NCBI RefSeq assembly: GCF_900112315.1
Contig: NZ_FOLL01000005.1
Location: forward strand, 1 to 64,000
Origin: Parapedobacter composti
Lineage (GTDB): Bacteria > Bacteroidota > Bacteroidia > Sphingobacteriales > Sphingobacteriaceae
Direction: 5' to 3'
DNA: 64,000 nt
The notes beneath the pieces are model-generated. The model did no database searches, was not told where the DNA came from, and worked only from the letters and a program-made list of their open reading frames with translations. Position 1 is the first letter of the stretch; each line of letters starts with the position of its first letter. Positions 1-9,164 of the stretch are shown in pieces. A program made the translations under genes and the position numbers.

Positions 1-387
1 GACAACCCTTTTGACAGGGTTGAACTTCGTTTTGACAACACGGTTACGGCGTTGACATCCTTACGCGTTTATGAGGTAAGCCGCTTACCGCGCGTCGCCT
101 TAATCGAAGATTCTGCACTATTAACGGATACGCTAACAGCATGTGGCTCCGTGGATTTGCTGGGCGCCATAGCAAACTACCAACCGGATTATTACGAATA
201 CCGATTTTACACATCGCCGTCAGGTGGCACGGCGCTCGGCACCTCTGTGGTGACAACGGGCGGAACTTATTATATCGAAGCAGTCGATAAGGTTACGGGT
301 TGTATCTCTCCCCGCGTACAGGTGGAAGCTATCGTCACTCCACCTCCCCCAAAACTGAACCTTACGGTTTCCGATATAGCAAATTAA
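1..387 (+). CDS. C-terminal end of an Ig-like-domain surface protein (5' truncated by the window)
   Basis: The frame is open from base 1 and ends at TAA 385-387, so this is the last ~128 residues of a longer protein; the TTG at 52 is not taken as the start. Roughly residues 55-118 resemble the Ig-like repeats common in Bacteroidota secreted and gliding-associated proteins, with alternating beta strands, a YRFYTSPSGG segment, a TYYIEAVDK segment and a TGCISPR turn. A short proline run (TPPPPK) precedes the end. No T9SS sorting tail is visible, but the downstream genes are also secreted and one has such a tail, so the three may form one surface module. Family assignment rests on pattern only. 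Confidence 0.7.
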   Translation, partial: DNPFDRVELRFDNTVTALTSLRVYEVSRLPRVALIEDSALLTDTLTACGSVDLLGAIANYQPDYYEYRFYTSPSGGTALGTSVVTTGGTYYIEAVDKVTGCISPRVQVEAIVTPPPPKLNLTVSDIAN

Positions 388-426
388 ACAAGCATACATA
401 ACTCAACAAGTGAATATCTAAACAAC

Positions 427-1407
427 ATGATTATGAAGGCGACAACGAACATGAAAAAAGCAGCACTGATGATGCTGTTATTGACAACAGGGGCTACGTT
501 TACAGCCCTTGCACAAACATTTACGCCCCCTATAGGCGCGCCGGCGGATTTAGATGTGGGTGCAAAGCCGGCAGCAGGCAACACCGTGCCAGAAGGTGCC
601 ACGGTGTTATTTTACAATCCGGCTACCGGGGGGCCAACCTTTATCATCTCGCCCAGCCTTAAGGACGACAATGACATCGAATTCGAAACATTCCGATGGT
701 CCCGCGTCCGCACGGATGGTTCCACTTACGGTGAAATCGATATTCCTGCTACAACCAATCATGGCAGGTACGTCATCGGTCCCGGCGGCAATGAAGAAGC
801 CTTAGCTCCGGGCTACCATGTATTCCGCCTTTTGGGATTTGTGGGTGAAGGTACCAGCGAATGTTTGTCGGCAGAATGGCAGGATTACGTGGTCTATGTA
901 TTGCCCCCACTATCCGTTTCGGCAGGATTGGCCACTGGCTCAAGCACCATACGGGAATATTGCGAAGCAGAAGTACCACAAGATGCAGATGCCGTCATCC
1001 TGTCAAATGAACTGGCGTTCAAAACCGCGTCTGTTGGCGGCGAGACAGGCACGTACAAACCGGTAAATGATGACTTTCCGTCACCGGAAACGGCCGACTT
1101 TACGTATAACTACCAATGGTATTCCATCTTGCTGAACAGTGATGGAACACCAGGAACCCGCACGGCCATCACCGGTGCTACCAATGCAAACTATCAGGTA
1201 AACCTGGCACCCGGACAGGATGGCTATAATGGACATGGCACCTATATTTTTGAAGTTGAAGTGCAGTACGCCGCCAAGGACGCCGGAACGAGAGATTATG
1301 TAAGGTATGTCGGCCGTGCTCAAGGCACCGCCGGTGAGGATTTGGAAATCACGATAACTCCGCAACCTGGCAGACCGACGATCACCATCGAAAATCATGT
1401 CGACTAA
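427..1407 (+). CDS. Secreted protein of unknown function
   Basis: A 326-residue protein with a clear Sec signal peptide: basic MKK near residue 9, a hydrophobic core (LMMLLLTTGATFTAL) and an AQ cleavage site near residue 30. The signal peptide suggests ATG 451 as an equally good start. The mature part is rich in Gly, Thr and Pro, has few charged clusters and several predicted beta segments, and looks like an extracellular beta-sandwich protein. I recognise no catalytic motif. It lies 39 bases after an Ig-like surface protein and is followed by a strong hairpin, then a T9SS-sorted protein. A role in the same surface structure is inference. Confidence 0.7.
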   Translation: MIMKATTNMKKAALMMLLLTTGATFTALAQTFTPPIGAPADLDVGAKPAAGNTVPEGATVLFYNPATGGPTFIISPSLKDDNDIEFETFRWSRVRTDGSTYGEIDIPATTNHGRYVIGPGGNEEALAPGYHVFRLLGFVGEGTSECLSAEWQDYVVYVLPPLSVSAGLATGSSTIREYCEAEVPQDADAVILSNELAFKTASVGGETGTYKPVNDDFPSPETADFTYNYQWYSILLNSDGTPGTRTAITGATNANYQVNLAPGQDGYNGHGTYIFEVEVQYAAKDAGTRDYVRYVGRAQGTAGEDLEITITPQPGRPTITIENHVD

Positions 1408-1421
1408 CAGCGATAAACGTT

Positions 1422-1467
1422 TAAACAGTTGTCTTGATGCATGCTAAGCATTCAAGACAACTGTTTA
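1422..1467 (+). terminator. Long perfect hairpin, probable terminator
   Basis: A 16-bp perfect inverted repeat (1422-1437 with 1452-1467) extends inward by three more pairs after a one-base bulge. It begins 14 bases after the stop of the upstream secreted-protein gene. No long T-run follows, so it may be a rho-independent-like terminator or an RNA-stabilising hairpin; it ends 20 bases before the next start codon. Confidence 0.55.
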
Positions 1468-1486
1468 TGATAATTCATGCCATTTG

Positions 1487-2431
1487 ATGGTCAGGAAGTA
1501 TATATCGGCTTTGTTGTTGTTGATGTCCGCGGCAACGCTCACGGCACAACAGGGCCAGTCTGTGCACCTGGTGCAGGGCAACTCCGTTATCCTGCGCGCT
1601 GATGCAACGAACGCCCGATCCTACCTGTGGTTCCGCGACGGGGAGCCGATAAACGGCTTTCACGACCAGCGGCTCACAGTCGCTGAAGCTGGCACGTATA
1701 CGGTCATGGCACTGGGCAATGATTGCAACTCAGACATGTCAGATCCAGTAGAAGTGACCATGGATGCTGATGGCGGCGGGCCGGTGACCGTTGACATGCA
1801 TATCCGCAATACCCCTGACCAACCTACGGTACTGGTTGGCAGTACATTCTCTTACCAACTCTTTGTGGTGAACAACGGCGCCCACATAGCTACCGGTGTC
1901 ACGGTGAAGGCTGTGCTTCCGCAGCAGGTATTGTATGAAAGCATTATAGGCAGCTACGCAGGTCAAACCGCCTACAATGCTCCGGCGCGGGAGCTCACAT
2001 GGCTGCCCGGCGACATCGCTCCGGGGCAGTCTCAGACGCTGACCATCGGTGTACGGGCCGAAAGCGAGGGAAATACATCGCAGCTCGCGATAGTAGCGAG
2101 CAGCGAAACGGATACCAATCCGGCCGACAATGAAGCGGTGGCAATGGTGGAAATTATCGCCCTAAGTATACCGAATACGTTTACGCCCAACGGGGATGGC
2201 TTGAATGACCAGTTCCGTATCCGCGGACTGGAACTGTTTCCGGAAAACCGCATCGTTATCTTCAACCGCTGGGGCAACGAGGTGTTTAAAGCCAGTCCGT
2301 ATAAGGGCGACTGGGACGGTGGCGGCTTGGCTGAAGGTACATACTACTACGCTTTTGAGTGCCGCCTTCATACCGGCCGCTGGCAAACATTCAAGGGCTT
2401 TATCACTATCATACGGACGGCAAGCAATTAA
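1487..2431 (+). CDS. T9SS type B sorted protein with Ig-like and DUF11-like domains
   Basis: Start taken at ATG 1487; a TTG lies one codon earlier. The ~314-residue protein has a signal peptide (VRKYISALLLLMSAATLTAQ), an Ig-like region at about 20-95 (YLWFRDGEPI, GTYTVMA), a DUF11-like domain at about 100-225 (VTVDMHIRNTPDQP, YQLFVVNNG, DTNPADNEA), and a C-terminal gliding-motility-associated domain at about 232-315. The last carries the typical IPNTFTPNGDGLND motif, IFNRWGNEVF and W-x-G-x-x-AEGTYYY. That tail is known to direct export by the type IX secretion system in Bacteroidota. It is probably a small surface adhesin or structural protein. Confidence 0.9.
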   Translation: MVRKYISALLLLMSAATLTAQQGQSVHLVQGNSVILRADATNARSYLWFRDGEPINGFHDQRLTVAEAGTYTVMALGNDCNSDMSDPVEVTMDADGGGPVTVDMHIRNTPDQPTVLVGSTFSYQLFVVNNGAHIATGVTVKAVLPQQVLYESIIGSYAGQTAYNAPARELTWLPGDIAPGQSQTLTIGVRAESEGNTSQLAIVASSETDTNPADNEAVAMVEIIALSIPNTFTPNGDGLNDQFRIRGLELFPENRIVIFNRWGNEVFKASPYKGDWDGGGLAEGTYYYAFECRLHTGRWQTFKGFITIIRTASN

Positions 2432-2495
2432 CCGCTTTCAGCAACGCGCATGCCGTAAGCATCCAAACCCTCATTGCCTGCCTGTATCCTTCTGG

Positions 2496-2687
2496 CTACA
2501 AAATCTCAGCTACGCGCCCTACCTGCCCATCTTCCAACCTCACTTTGATACCCCGTGAATGAAAGGGAGCGGAAGTAAGGATGTCTTTCACCACCCCTTC
2601 GGTACGCTTACCAGTACGCTGATCTTTCTTGAGGATGATGGCAACTTCCAAGCCCGGATAAATGTCTTTACGGTATTTTCCGTCCAC
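2496..2687 (-). CDS. YwbE family protein (DUF2196)
   Basis: A 63-residue protein matching the small YwbE family: G-x-x-V-x-I-I-L-K-K-D-Q-R-T-G-x-x-T-x-G at the front, then an SRGIKVRLEDGQVGRV end. Full length for the family, whose function is not established; the sequence looks like a single KOW/SH3-like barrel. It is the last gene of a minus-strand run, 3 bases after the Dabb lipoprotein gene, and is probably co-transcribed with it. Confidence 0.85.
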   Translation of the reverse strand: MDGKYRKDIYPGLEVAIILKKDQRTGKRTEGVVKDILTSAPFHSRGIKVRLEDGQVGRVAEIL

Positions 2688-2690
2688 AGC

Positions 2691-3173
2691 TTAAATAACG
2701 GCTTGTTTCAACCACGAATCATGCACCACAACCTTGGTCCAGAATTTGGAATACTTCTCAATGGCCTCCAAGTGAACGGGATGCGTCTCGTAGGTGTTGA
2801 TATCGTCCATCGTGTCGAAATACACGAGCAGGTTATACGTAAAACTGTTGTCTACCACCTCCCTTGGGTGCGTTTGTGCCGCGCGGCCGTAATGCAGAGA
2901 CTTGATTCCGGGGATGGCTTTCAACTCCTCAAAAAACCCTGCGAAATCAGCAATTTCCTGTTCTGACAATTCTTCCTTTAGCCAAAAAAGCACATAATGT
3001 GCAATCACTTCCTTATTTTCCATGGTTGTTGAAATTCCTTGGTTTTCATTTGTTTCACCGTCTTGCTGTGACTGATTCGATGCTGGTGGGTTACAAGCGG
3101 CAATGACTCCGCCGCCTACGCCGGCAAGGGCTACGGCTGCTCCTGCCTGTTTGATAAAATGACGTCTTTCCAT
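2691..3173 (-). CDS. Dabb-domain lipoprotein (stress-responsive alpha/beta barrel)
   Basis: 160 residues. The N-terminus MERRHFIKQAGAAVALAG is a twin-arginine-type signal, followed by a lipobox-like GVIAACNPP, so export by Tat and lipidation at Cys 27 are likely. After a polar linker, residues ~55-155 form a Dabb (ferredoxin-like) domain: an IAHYVLFWLKEEL strand, IPGIKSLHYGR, FTYNLLVYFDTMDDINTYETHPVH and a C-terminal VVVHDSW. Dabb proteins usually dimerise; some bind small hydrophobic ligands or haem, but no specific activity can be assigned here. It sits between rseP (12 bases upstream) and ywbE. Confidence 0.85.
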   Translation of the reverse strand: MERRHFIKQAGAAVALAGVGGGVIAACNPPASNQSQQDGETNENQGISTTMENKEVIAHYVLFWLKEELSEQEIADFAGFFEELKAIPGIKSLHYGRAAQTHPREVVDNSFTYNLLVYFDTMDDINTYETHPVHLEAIEKYSKFWTKVVVHDSWLKQAVI

Positions 3174-3185
3174 AATGTGAGTGTA

Positions 3186-4514
3186 TTATTTATTCACAAT
3201 TTTCATAATGTCATTGCCAAAAACGAACACCATCAGCGCCAATAGGATAAAGAAACCGGCAATTTGAGCTTTTTCCAGAAACTTATCGCTTAGGGGCTTA
3301 CCTTGGATCATCTCTATCAGCAAAAACAACACATGCCCTCCGTCCAGCGCAGGTATCGGCAACAAATTCATTAGCGCCAACGCCATGGAGAGCAGCCCCA
3401 CCAACGTCCAGAATTTAATCCAGTTAACTTCTGAACCAAACATCGTGGCAATGGCTACGGGGCCGGAAATGGCTTTATCCGCCCGGAGTTCGCCTTTGGC
3501 TATTTTCCCCAGGCCTTTGGCGTTGTCTATCAGTGTGCCCCAGGCCTTGGCCGCGCCAACCGGCAATGACGCAAAAAGACCGTATCGGGCGGTGATATAG
3601 GGCAAATCCGTATCGGGCTTAATCGAAAATCCCAGCGTGCCGTCCTGCGGCACACCGGCCCGGATGGCTGTCGAATCCCCTCCTCGCAGTACCAACAATG
3701 ACACCGTCTTCCCTGCATTTTGGTTAATCGCTTCGCGCACCTGATCCCAGAACGGCGCGGGCTGGCCATTAACGGCGATAATGCTGTCGCCTTTACGGAT
3801 GCCCGCCGTTTCTGCCGCGCTTCCGGCAAGCACCGTGTCTACAGACATCGTGCGGGAACGGACGCCCACGAACTCATTTCTGTCGTAGTCCGCTACATCA
3901 TTTAAGATGTCACCCGGTACGGCTACGTTAATTTCCTTTCCGTCGCGCTCAACCGTAAGGACGGTGTTTCCCATTAAGACTTTTGAACTGATGAGTTCAT
4001 CAAACCGGAGCACCGGCTGTCCGTCGATTTCCGTAATGCGGTCGCCGACCTGTAACCCTATCTTCTTACCGATAATACCGGGGACGATGCCGTTTTCCAA
4101 TTTCGTATTGTCTATATACGTCTCGCCGTATTTGAAGGTAAGCATCCAGAAGATGAACATCCCCAGTATGATGTTGACGATTATACCGCCCAGCATAACG
4201 ATGAGGCGCTGCCATGCCGGTTTAGAGCGGAATTCCCAGGGCTGCGGGTCGGCTTTAAGCTGCTCCGTATCCATGGACTCGTCTATCATGCCGGCTATTT
4301 TCACGTAACCGCCCAAGGGCAGCCATCCGATGCCGTACTCGCATCCTTTATAATTGAATTTAAATAGTTTTACGCCCCAGGCGTCAAAAAACAAGTAAAA
4401 CTTTTCAACCTTAATCCCGAATGCGCGGGCCGCCAGAAAATGGCCCAGCTCATGCAACACTATCAATATCGACAGGCCCAATAGCACCTGCCCAATCATT
4501 ACCAATACACCCAT
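3186..4514 (-). CDS. rseP: RIP metalloprotease RseP (site-2 protease)
   Basis: 442 residues, normal length for the family. The zinc-binding HELGH motif lies at residues 21-25 in the first membrane helix. The central part holds two PDZ-like segments (VGDRITEIDGQPV, IRKGDSIIAVNGQPAPFWDQV). The third ligand lies in NLLPIPALDGGHVLF near residue 387, flanked by membrane helices. The enzyme cuts membrane-embedded substrates such as anti-sigma factors and leftover signal peptides in the inner membrane. It follows dxr by 5 bases, a pairing common in Bacteroidota, so the two are probably one transcript. Confidence 0.95.
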   Translation of the reverse strand: MGVLVMIGQVLLGLSILIVLHELGHFLAARAFGIKVEKFYLFFDAWGVKLFKFNYKGCEYGIGWLPLGGYVKIAGMIDESMDTEQLKADPQPWEFRSKPAWQRLIVMLGGIIVNIILGMFIFWMLTFKYGETYIDNTKLENGIVPGIIGKKIGLQVGDRITEIDGQPVLRFDELISSKVLMGNTVLTVERDGKEINVAVPGDILNDVADYDRNEFVGVRSRTMSVDTVLAGSAAETAGIRKGDSIIAVNGQPAPFWDQVREAINQNAGKTVSLLVLRGGDSTAIRAGVPQDGTLGFSIKPDTDLPYITARYGLFASLPVGAAKAWGTLIDNAKGLGKIAKGELRADKAISGPVAIATMFGSEVNWIKFWTLVGLLSMALALMNLLPIPALDGGHVLFLLIEMIQGKPLSDKFLEKAQIAGFFILLALMVFVFGNDIMKIVNK

Positions 4515-4519
4515 TTAAT

Positions 4520-5707
4520 TTATTTTACGATATGATATAAGTTTTTGCTTTTTGTTACTAATGCCGTTGCTATTTCACGGCTTTTACTGTCCGTTGCCAT
4601 ATAGTCGTCCAATGAAGGCAAGGGCAGATGGTCCACTGCCTGCATGGTTTCCTCGATGATGTCGCTCATTTGCAGAAAACCGACCTTGCCTTTCAGAAAT
4701 TCGGCTACCACCACTTCGTTCGCTGCATTGAGTATGCATGGCACGTTACCTCCCCTTTCCATGGCGTGGTATGCCAATGCCAGATTACGGAAAGTCTGCC
4801 TGTCAGGCTGTTCAAAGGTAAATTCCGGATACGCTATGAAACTGAACCGTTTAAAACTGTTTTTCACCCGTTCCGGATACATCAGCGCATATTGGATGGG
4901 TAACCTCATGTCAGGTAATCCGAGCTGCGCTTTGATGCTGCCATCGGCGAACTGCACCAATGAATGTACAATGGATTGGGGGTGCACCACGACGTCAATC
5001 TGCCGGATATCCAAGCCGAACAACCATTTCGCCTCGATGACCTCCAACCCCTTATTCATTAACGTTGCGGAATCGATCGTGATTTTAGCGCCCATCACCC
5101 AGTTAGGGTGCCGAAGGGCCTGTTCATGGCTTACGGTAGCCAGGTATTCGCGGCTTTTCCCACGGAAAGGCCCGCCAGACGCGGTGAGGTATATTTTCTC
5201 AACGGAGTTGCTGTCTTCGCCCACTAAGCATTGAAAGATAGCTGAATGCTCCGAATCCACAGGCAGCAGGTTGACGCCGTGCTTTTCAACCAGCGCCATC
5301 ACTAACTGGCCGGCCACCACCAAGGTTTCTTTGTTTGCCAATGCAATATCTTTCCCTGCCCGGATCGCCGCAACCGTGGGTCGCAACCCCGCCGACCCGA
5401 CCAGTGCGGTAAGCACCAAGTCTATCCCATCCCCCTGCACCACTTCTTCAAGCGCCGCATTTCCGGCAAGAACTGCTGTCGATGTCCCTGCAAGCGCCTT
5501 CTTAACCTCAGCATACTTCCGTTCATCCGCTATGACAACCGCCCGCGGGCGGAACTCCAACGCCTGTTGAATAAGCAATTCAGCGTTGGCAGCCGCAGTG
5601 AGCACCTGTATAACAAATCTATCGGGGTTGGCCCGCACCACTTCGAGCGCCTGTGTGCCGATGCTGCCCGTGGCACCTAATATGGCCAATTGCTTTTTCT
5701 TCACCAC
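4520..5707 (-). CDS. dxr: 1-deoxy-D-xylulose 5-phosphate reductoisomerase
   Basis: 395 residues, full length. The NADPH-binding ILGATGSIGTQ lies at residues 8-18. ANKETLVVAG, LPVDSEHSAIFQ, TASGGPFRG, KITIDSATLMNKGLE and VHPQSIVHS match the catalytic and metal-binding segments. It converts DXP to MEP, the committed step of the non-mevalonate isoprenoid pathway. The start is GTG at 5707, overlapping the stop of the upstream membrane-protein gene by one base; a second GTG follows immediately. Tight spacing to rseP supports an operon. Confidence 0.97.
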   Translation of the reverse strand: MVKKKQLAILGATGSIGTQALEVVRANPDRFVIQVLTAAANAELLIQQALEFRPRAVVIADERKYAEVKKALAGTSTAVLAGNAALEEVVQGDGIDLVLTALVGSAGLRPTVAAIRAGKDIALANKETLVVAGQLVMALVEKHGVNLLPVDSEHSAIFQCLVGEDSNSVEKIYLTASGGPFRGKSREYLATVSHEQALRHPNWVMGAKITIDSATLMNKGLEVIEAKWLFGLDIRQIDVVVHPQSIVHSLVQFADGSIKAQLGLPDMRLPIQYALMYPERVKNSFKRFSFIAYPEFTFEQPDRQTFRNLALAYHAMERGGNVPCILNAANEVVVAEFLKGKVGFLQMSDIIEETMQAVDHLPLPSLDDYMATDSKSREIATALVTKSKNLYHIVK

Positions 5708-6495
5708 TAAATAATATTCTTCATCACCTCTGGGTCGTCCCCCCCATGATAATCGTCCATCATGTTGCGGTAAGCCACCGCGATGACCACGCTGGAAAGC
5801 GGCGCAACCAAAAATGAATTGAGCAAGCTTAATGCCGTAGACACCATTGGATATCCAGTATAATTGAAATACAAATATAAAAGGTGCAAAATGGCAAAAA
5901 ACGCCAAGATGAGCAACAATTTAGTAACATTTCCCCGCGTAAGCGCAAAACTAAGCCGAAGCGCACGGAATGGTTCGGCCTGCCGTTCGATAATAAAAAA
6001 AGGGTAGAACGCCACACGGAGCAAAAAAAGAAAAATCACAGCGGCAGAGACGAGCCGGGCGATATTAACCATCAGTGACACCTCGATGTTTGCGTACACC
6101 AGCGGAAAAGCAACCACGGAGATCACCAGATAAAACAGTAAAGCCAACAATGCGATACTGACCATTCCAGTGAAAAAATACAGTAATTCCTTCGTGCTGG
6201 GAATGGCGTCCCACAATTTAACGGCTTCCCGTTTGTCAATAAGCGTAAAGATATATTTGAACAGCGTAAGCTGTGCCCCGAAGTACAGGATAACGAAGAG
6301 GAATGCCATGAACACACTCAAGAATGGATTCACCTCGCTGAAATAAAAAGCAAGAATGCCGGACGTATTGGATGTTATGAACAGCAGGAAACATAGACCG
6401 GCGATAGCAAAGTAATGCTTCTTCAGCAAACCCCATGATCGGCCAATCACTTCATTTACGGCAAATGTACTCTCCTTTAAAAATTCTATCATCAA
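5707..6495 (-). CDS. Multi-pass membrane protein of unknown function
   Basis: 262 residues with about six hydrophobic helices (for example AIAGLCFLLFITSNTSGILAF, LSVFMAFLFVILYF, MVSIALLALLFYLVISVVAF, LLLILAFFAILHLLYLYF). The short N-terminal stretch looks amphipathic and the C-terminus is an acidic tail. It resembles the uncharacterised Bacteroidota inner-membrane proteins found beside dxr/rseP; I recognise no active site. The start is one of two adjacent ATGs. Its stop overlaps the dxr start by one base, so it is translationally coupled to dxr and probably opens this transcript. Confidence 0.8.
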   Translation of the reverse strand: MMIEFLKESTFAVNEVIGRSWGLLKKHYFAIAGLCFLLFITSNTSGILAFYFSEVNPFLSVFMAFLFVILYFGAQLTLFKYIFTLIDKREAVKLWDAIPSTKELLYFFTGMVSIALLALLFYLVISVVAFPLVYANIEVSLMVNIARLVSAAVIFLFLLRVAFYPFFIIERQAEPFRALRLSFALTRGNVTKLLLILAFFAILHLLYLYFNYTGYPMVSTALSLLNSFLVAPLSSVVIAVAYRNMMDDYHGGDDPEVMKNII

Positions 6496-6548
6496 ATAGC
6501 AGAAAAACTTAGTGCAAAGGTGGGATAAAGTTTTGCTATTTTAAAACC

Positions 6549-7754
6549 TCAAACCGAATATTCCGATTTCCAGTAGCGGGGTTCGCCGGTATAAAGGCTT
6601 TGGTTGGCCAGCGATGCACAGATCGCACCTTTAGCTCCGGTATGGACGTTGGATAGCGGCAGCTTACCGGTAAGAATAGACTGGTGAAAGTCTTCCAACG
6701 CATATATGGTGCCGTCCTTCGTGCGTTCAGGAAGTATCGGAAATCCATCCGCTTTCTCCCCCGTTACAGCGGTTGCCCCGGTTACGCCATCCACAATCCC
6801 CCGGGAGACGGCTACGCCCGACTCGGGGTAGTACCTTCCCGTATCAAAAAGTAATGAGATGGTGCCCTTGGTACCTTTAATCCGGAAAGAAAACCCATCG
6901 CGCGCATTGCCAAGCGTTGTACCGAAATTACCAATCATACCCTGCTTGTTGTACCGCAGAATCAGTTGCACGTTATCGTAAGTTTCCCGGCCATCGCGGT
7001 AAACGTCCACTCCACCGAATCCCATTATCTCGTCAGGATGGGTGTCAAACACCCAATGGATGAAATCCATTTGATGGGAAAGCAGTTCAGCCACCAATCC
7101 TCCGGAATATTCCTTGTACAAGCGCCAGTTGATGAGCCGTTCCATAGCCGGGTCCGGCACACTGCGGCGCCAGTCATTGTTCCGGTCCCAACGGCAGTCC
7201 ACCTGTGTCACGTCGCCCAAATCTCCCCGTTGGATCAGCTCTTTAACCCGGAGGTAGAGCGGCGAATAACGGTATTGATATCCTACCTGTAATACCTGTG
7301 ATGGACGGCTGCCGACCAGCTTTACAAGTTCAAGCGCTTCCGGTATCGTAAAGGTCATCGTCTTTTCCAGGTATACATGCTTTCCGGCCAACAACGCATC
7401 CCTGGCAATCGCGAAGTGCTGATGGAGCGGCACGGCAATGACCACGGCGTCCACAGCCGGGTTATCCAGCAGATGCCTGTAATCGCGATATACCGTTGCG
7501 GAAGGAGCTATTTTTTTCGCCTCCTCCAAACGGAAGTCCATCATATCGCAGCATGCGACCGTTCTGAGCCGCTGTGAAACATTGTTTTTTATCGTATGCA
7601 TGATTCCTTTTCCCCTGTCGCCGCATCCGATGACACCTATTTTGATGAGTTCATCTGCAACTGCATGAACAGTGGAATTGCTAAATCCGTAACGGCTGGC
7701 CGCTACACCGGCCCCCAAAAGCCCGATATGCTGTAAAAAATGCTTTCTGTTCAT
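6549..7754 (-). CDS. Gfo/Idh/MocA family oxidoreductase, exported type
   Basis: 401 residues. The first ~30 residues form a weak signal-like segment (LLGAGVAASRYG) as in the secreted Bacteroidota members of this family. The Rossmann motif IGVIGCGDRGKG follows at ~37-49. HVYLEKTMTFTIPEA corresponds to the conserved EKP catalytic region. The C-terminal half is the family alpha/beta domain (MDFIHWVFDTHPDEIMGFGG, GTKGTISLLFDTG). These NAD(P)-dependent enzymes act on sugars or cyclitols; the substrate cannot be told. It stands alone, with a good promoter upstream. Confidence 0.9.
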   Translation of the reverse strand: MNRKHFLQHIGLLGAGVAASRYGFSNSTVHAVADELIKIGVIGCGDRGKGIMHTIKNNVSQRLRTVACCDMMDFRLEEAKKIAPSATVYRDYRHLLDNPAVDAVVIAVPLHQHFAIARDALLAGKHVYLEKTMTFTIPEALELVKLVGSRPSQVLQVGYQYRYSPLYLRVKELIQRGDLGDVTQVDCRWDRNNDWRRSVPDPAMERLINWRLYKEYSGGLVAELLSHQMDFIHWVFDTHPDEIMGFGGVDVYRDGRETYDNVQLILRYNKQGMIGNFGTTLGNARDGFSFRIKGTKGTISLLFDTGRYYPESGVAVSRGIVDGVTGATAVTGEKADGFPILPERTKDGTIYALEDFHQSILTGKLPLSNVHTGAKGAICASLANQSLYTGEPRYWKSEYSV

Positions 7755-7776
7755 TGGAAAACGTAAAGGATTGACA

Positions 7777-7807
7777 CAAAGATAACGAAAACATGCATCT
7801 TATGCAA
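7777..7807 (-). promoter_or_regulatory. Bacteroidota-type promoter for the Gfo/Idh gene
   Basis: On the minus strand a perfect -7 element TATCTTTG (7784-7777) lies 20 bases downstream of a TTG -33 element (7807-7805). Transcription would start about 15 bases before the gene start at 7754. The pattern fits the primary sigma factor of this phylum; the spacer is one base longer than usual. Confidence 0.55.
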
Positions 7808-8223
7808 TCTTTCTGGAAAGCCGTCGCCGATACGATGGGTAGATTATACCATTGTTTTATCGGCAGCGACATGATATCTCGGATAGCCATGCAACCCTAA
7901 TCTTATAGCATGCCAACAGCTCCTTAACTACCCCCTTTCTTCTGACCAAATTCCCCCGTCTCCCACGGTCCGCTTTGGGCTGGTCCACGGCGTGTCCACA
8001 AAATTCCAAAGAAAAAGCAAAGCAGGGGCAAAGCAGTCCCAAAGATACGGCGGGAAATAGTGGGGAGAAAGTCAGTAAAAAGTCGGGAGAAAGCTACCAA
8101 GGTTTCAGGTTCCGACGACGTCCCTGCCCAGCCAGCCGCATTCATCGATGCATGTTTACCAAGGTACAAAAAACGTTTTCCTGTACCACTCCGCGATTGT
8201 ACCGGCATTGAACCATATCCCCT
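7808..8223. other. Gene-poor spacer
   Basis: About 420 bases with no reading frame I can support on either strand. The middle (about 7990-8100) is strongly purine-rich on the plus strand, with GGGG, AAAGCAAAG and GGGAGAAAG runs. It has no convincing hairpin, direct repeat or protein similarity. It borders a run of broken genes, so it may be old degraded coding DNA. Confidence 0.5.
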
Positions 8224-8807
8224 TCACCCGACAAGCCAGATCATCAGCTCCAGAAGGCCCCGGTTCTTGTCGTTGATAAGGAAGTCTCTGAACACGATCC
8301 GCCCATCTTTATCAATAAGGTAATTCGTGGGCGCCGCTTCAGCGACCAAATTCCCCCGTTCATCTGGGGAATCTTTCATCGGAATGAAAGAGGTACTCCC
8401 TTTTTTGATGAATGGCATGACATAGTCATCTTGGTCATGTACGATATTCACACCGATATATGCGATTTCATGCTGCCCCTTCATTTTTTGCAAAACAGCT
8501 TCAAAGTGGGGGAACTCGGCATGGCAAGGCCCGCAGGGCTACGATAAAATAAAGCCTTTCCCAGCGTGTATGGAATTGTGGGGGATGCCGGAAATTTCTC
8601 CCGCAGTTTTTCGTACTGCGAAATCAGCGTATCCATGTTGCTTTTAGCCTGTTCGATGAATTCTTGATGTAGCTCCAGGCTATCCGGATATTGCTCAAGT
8701 TTTTTAAGCAATTCGGGGTTCTGGGCAAAAAGAAGTCCGGATTTAAAAATTAGCTGGGCCAACAATGCAAAACCGACCGATAGTTTAATTGTGATACGCA
8801 TTATCAT
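8224..8807 (-). pseudogene. Deleted TlpA-like thioredoxin-domain gene
   Basis: Two pieces of one gene in different frames. The first (8807 to about 8545) has a signal peptide ending LLFAQ and the helical repeat region that precedes the thioredoxin domain in a Bacteroidota TlpA-like family (YPDSLELHQEFIE, KFPASPTIPYTLGKA). The second (about 8540 to 8224) starts inside the redox motif, read as P-CGPCHAEFPHFEAVL, and continues through AAPTNYLIDKDGRIVF to the end. About 200 residues expected between them are missing, and an in-frame TAG precedes the CGPC. An internal deletion joined GKALFYRS to CGPC out of frame, so no functional enzyme is expected. Confidence 0.75.
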
Positions 8808-8851
8808 CTGTTTATGGCAAATTTATTAATAATATTGCCAATCATTGTCGC

Positions 8852-9158
8852 CTACCACTCAATGATATTGTCGTCCGATAAAAGCAAATCCTTTGCCGAG
8901 GTCCGAGCAAGAATTTTCTTGTCGATAGCGGAAGAGCCAAATGAACACGCCTGAAAATGCGGGCGCTACCTCGGGCAAGGTGCCGCCGTTGACATTTACA
9001 TCGGTCATAAGTTCGTTGAGCTCCCTGAAACCGTTGCCGTTCCTGCCTATGCCGATATACAGCAAACGGTCGCCATTCCGGTATTCCATGCCCGGCAGGA
9101 TGTGCAAGATGACATACGGTTCCACCATTCCCGCAGACCCTCCCATTGTATGCGGCAC
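8852..9158 (-). pseudogene. Frameshifted remnant of a small exported protein gene
   Basis: The first part reads well in one frame from ATG 9158 (EPYVILHILPGMEYRNGD, GFRELNELMTDVNVNGG). The last part makes sense only in another frame, ending KDLLLSDDNIIEW at stop 8854-8852, with a stop just upstream in that frame. One or two bases have been lost or gained around 8940-8965. The family is not recognised. It follows another frameshifted gene by about 6 bases, so the two probably formed an operon. Confidence 0.5.
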
Positions 9159-9164
9159 ATTTCG

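Noticed and set aside
1422-1467. Insertion-sequence terminal repeat
   Set aside because: The two arms face each other with only 14 bases between and no transposase is near, so a terminator or mRNA hairpin explains it better.
7857-8208. Minus-strand frames of 61-94 codons in the spacer after the oxidoreductase gene
   Set aside because: Composition is driven by the purine bias, the two frames overlap each other, and no signal peptide, motif or family resemblance is seen.
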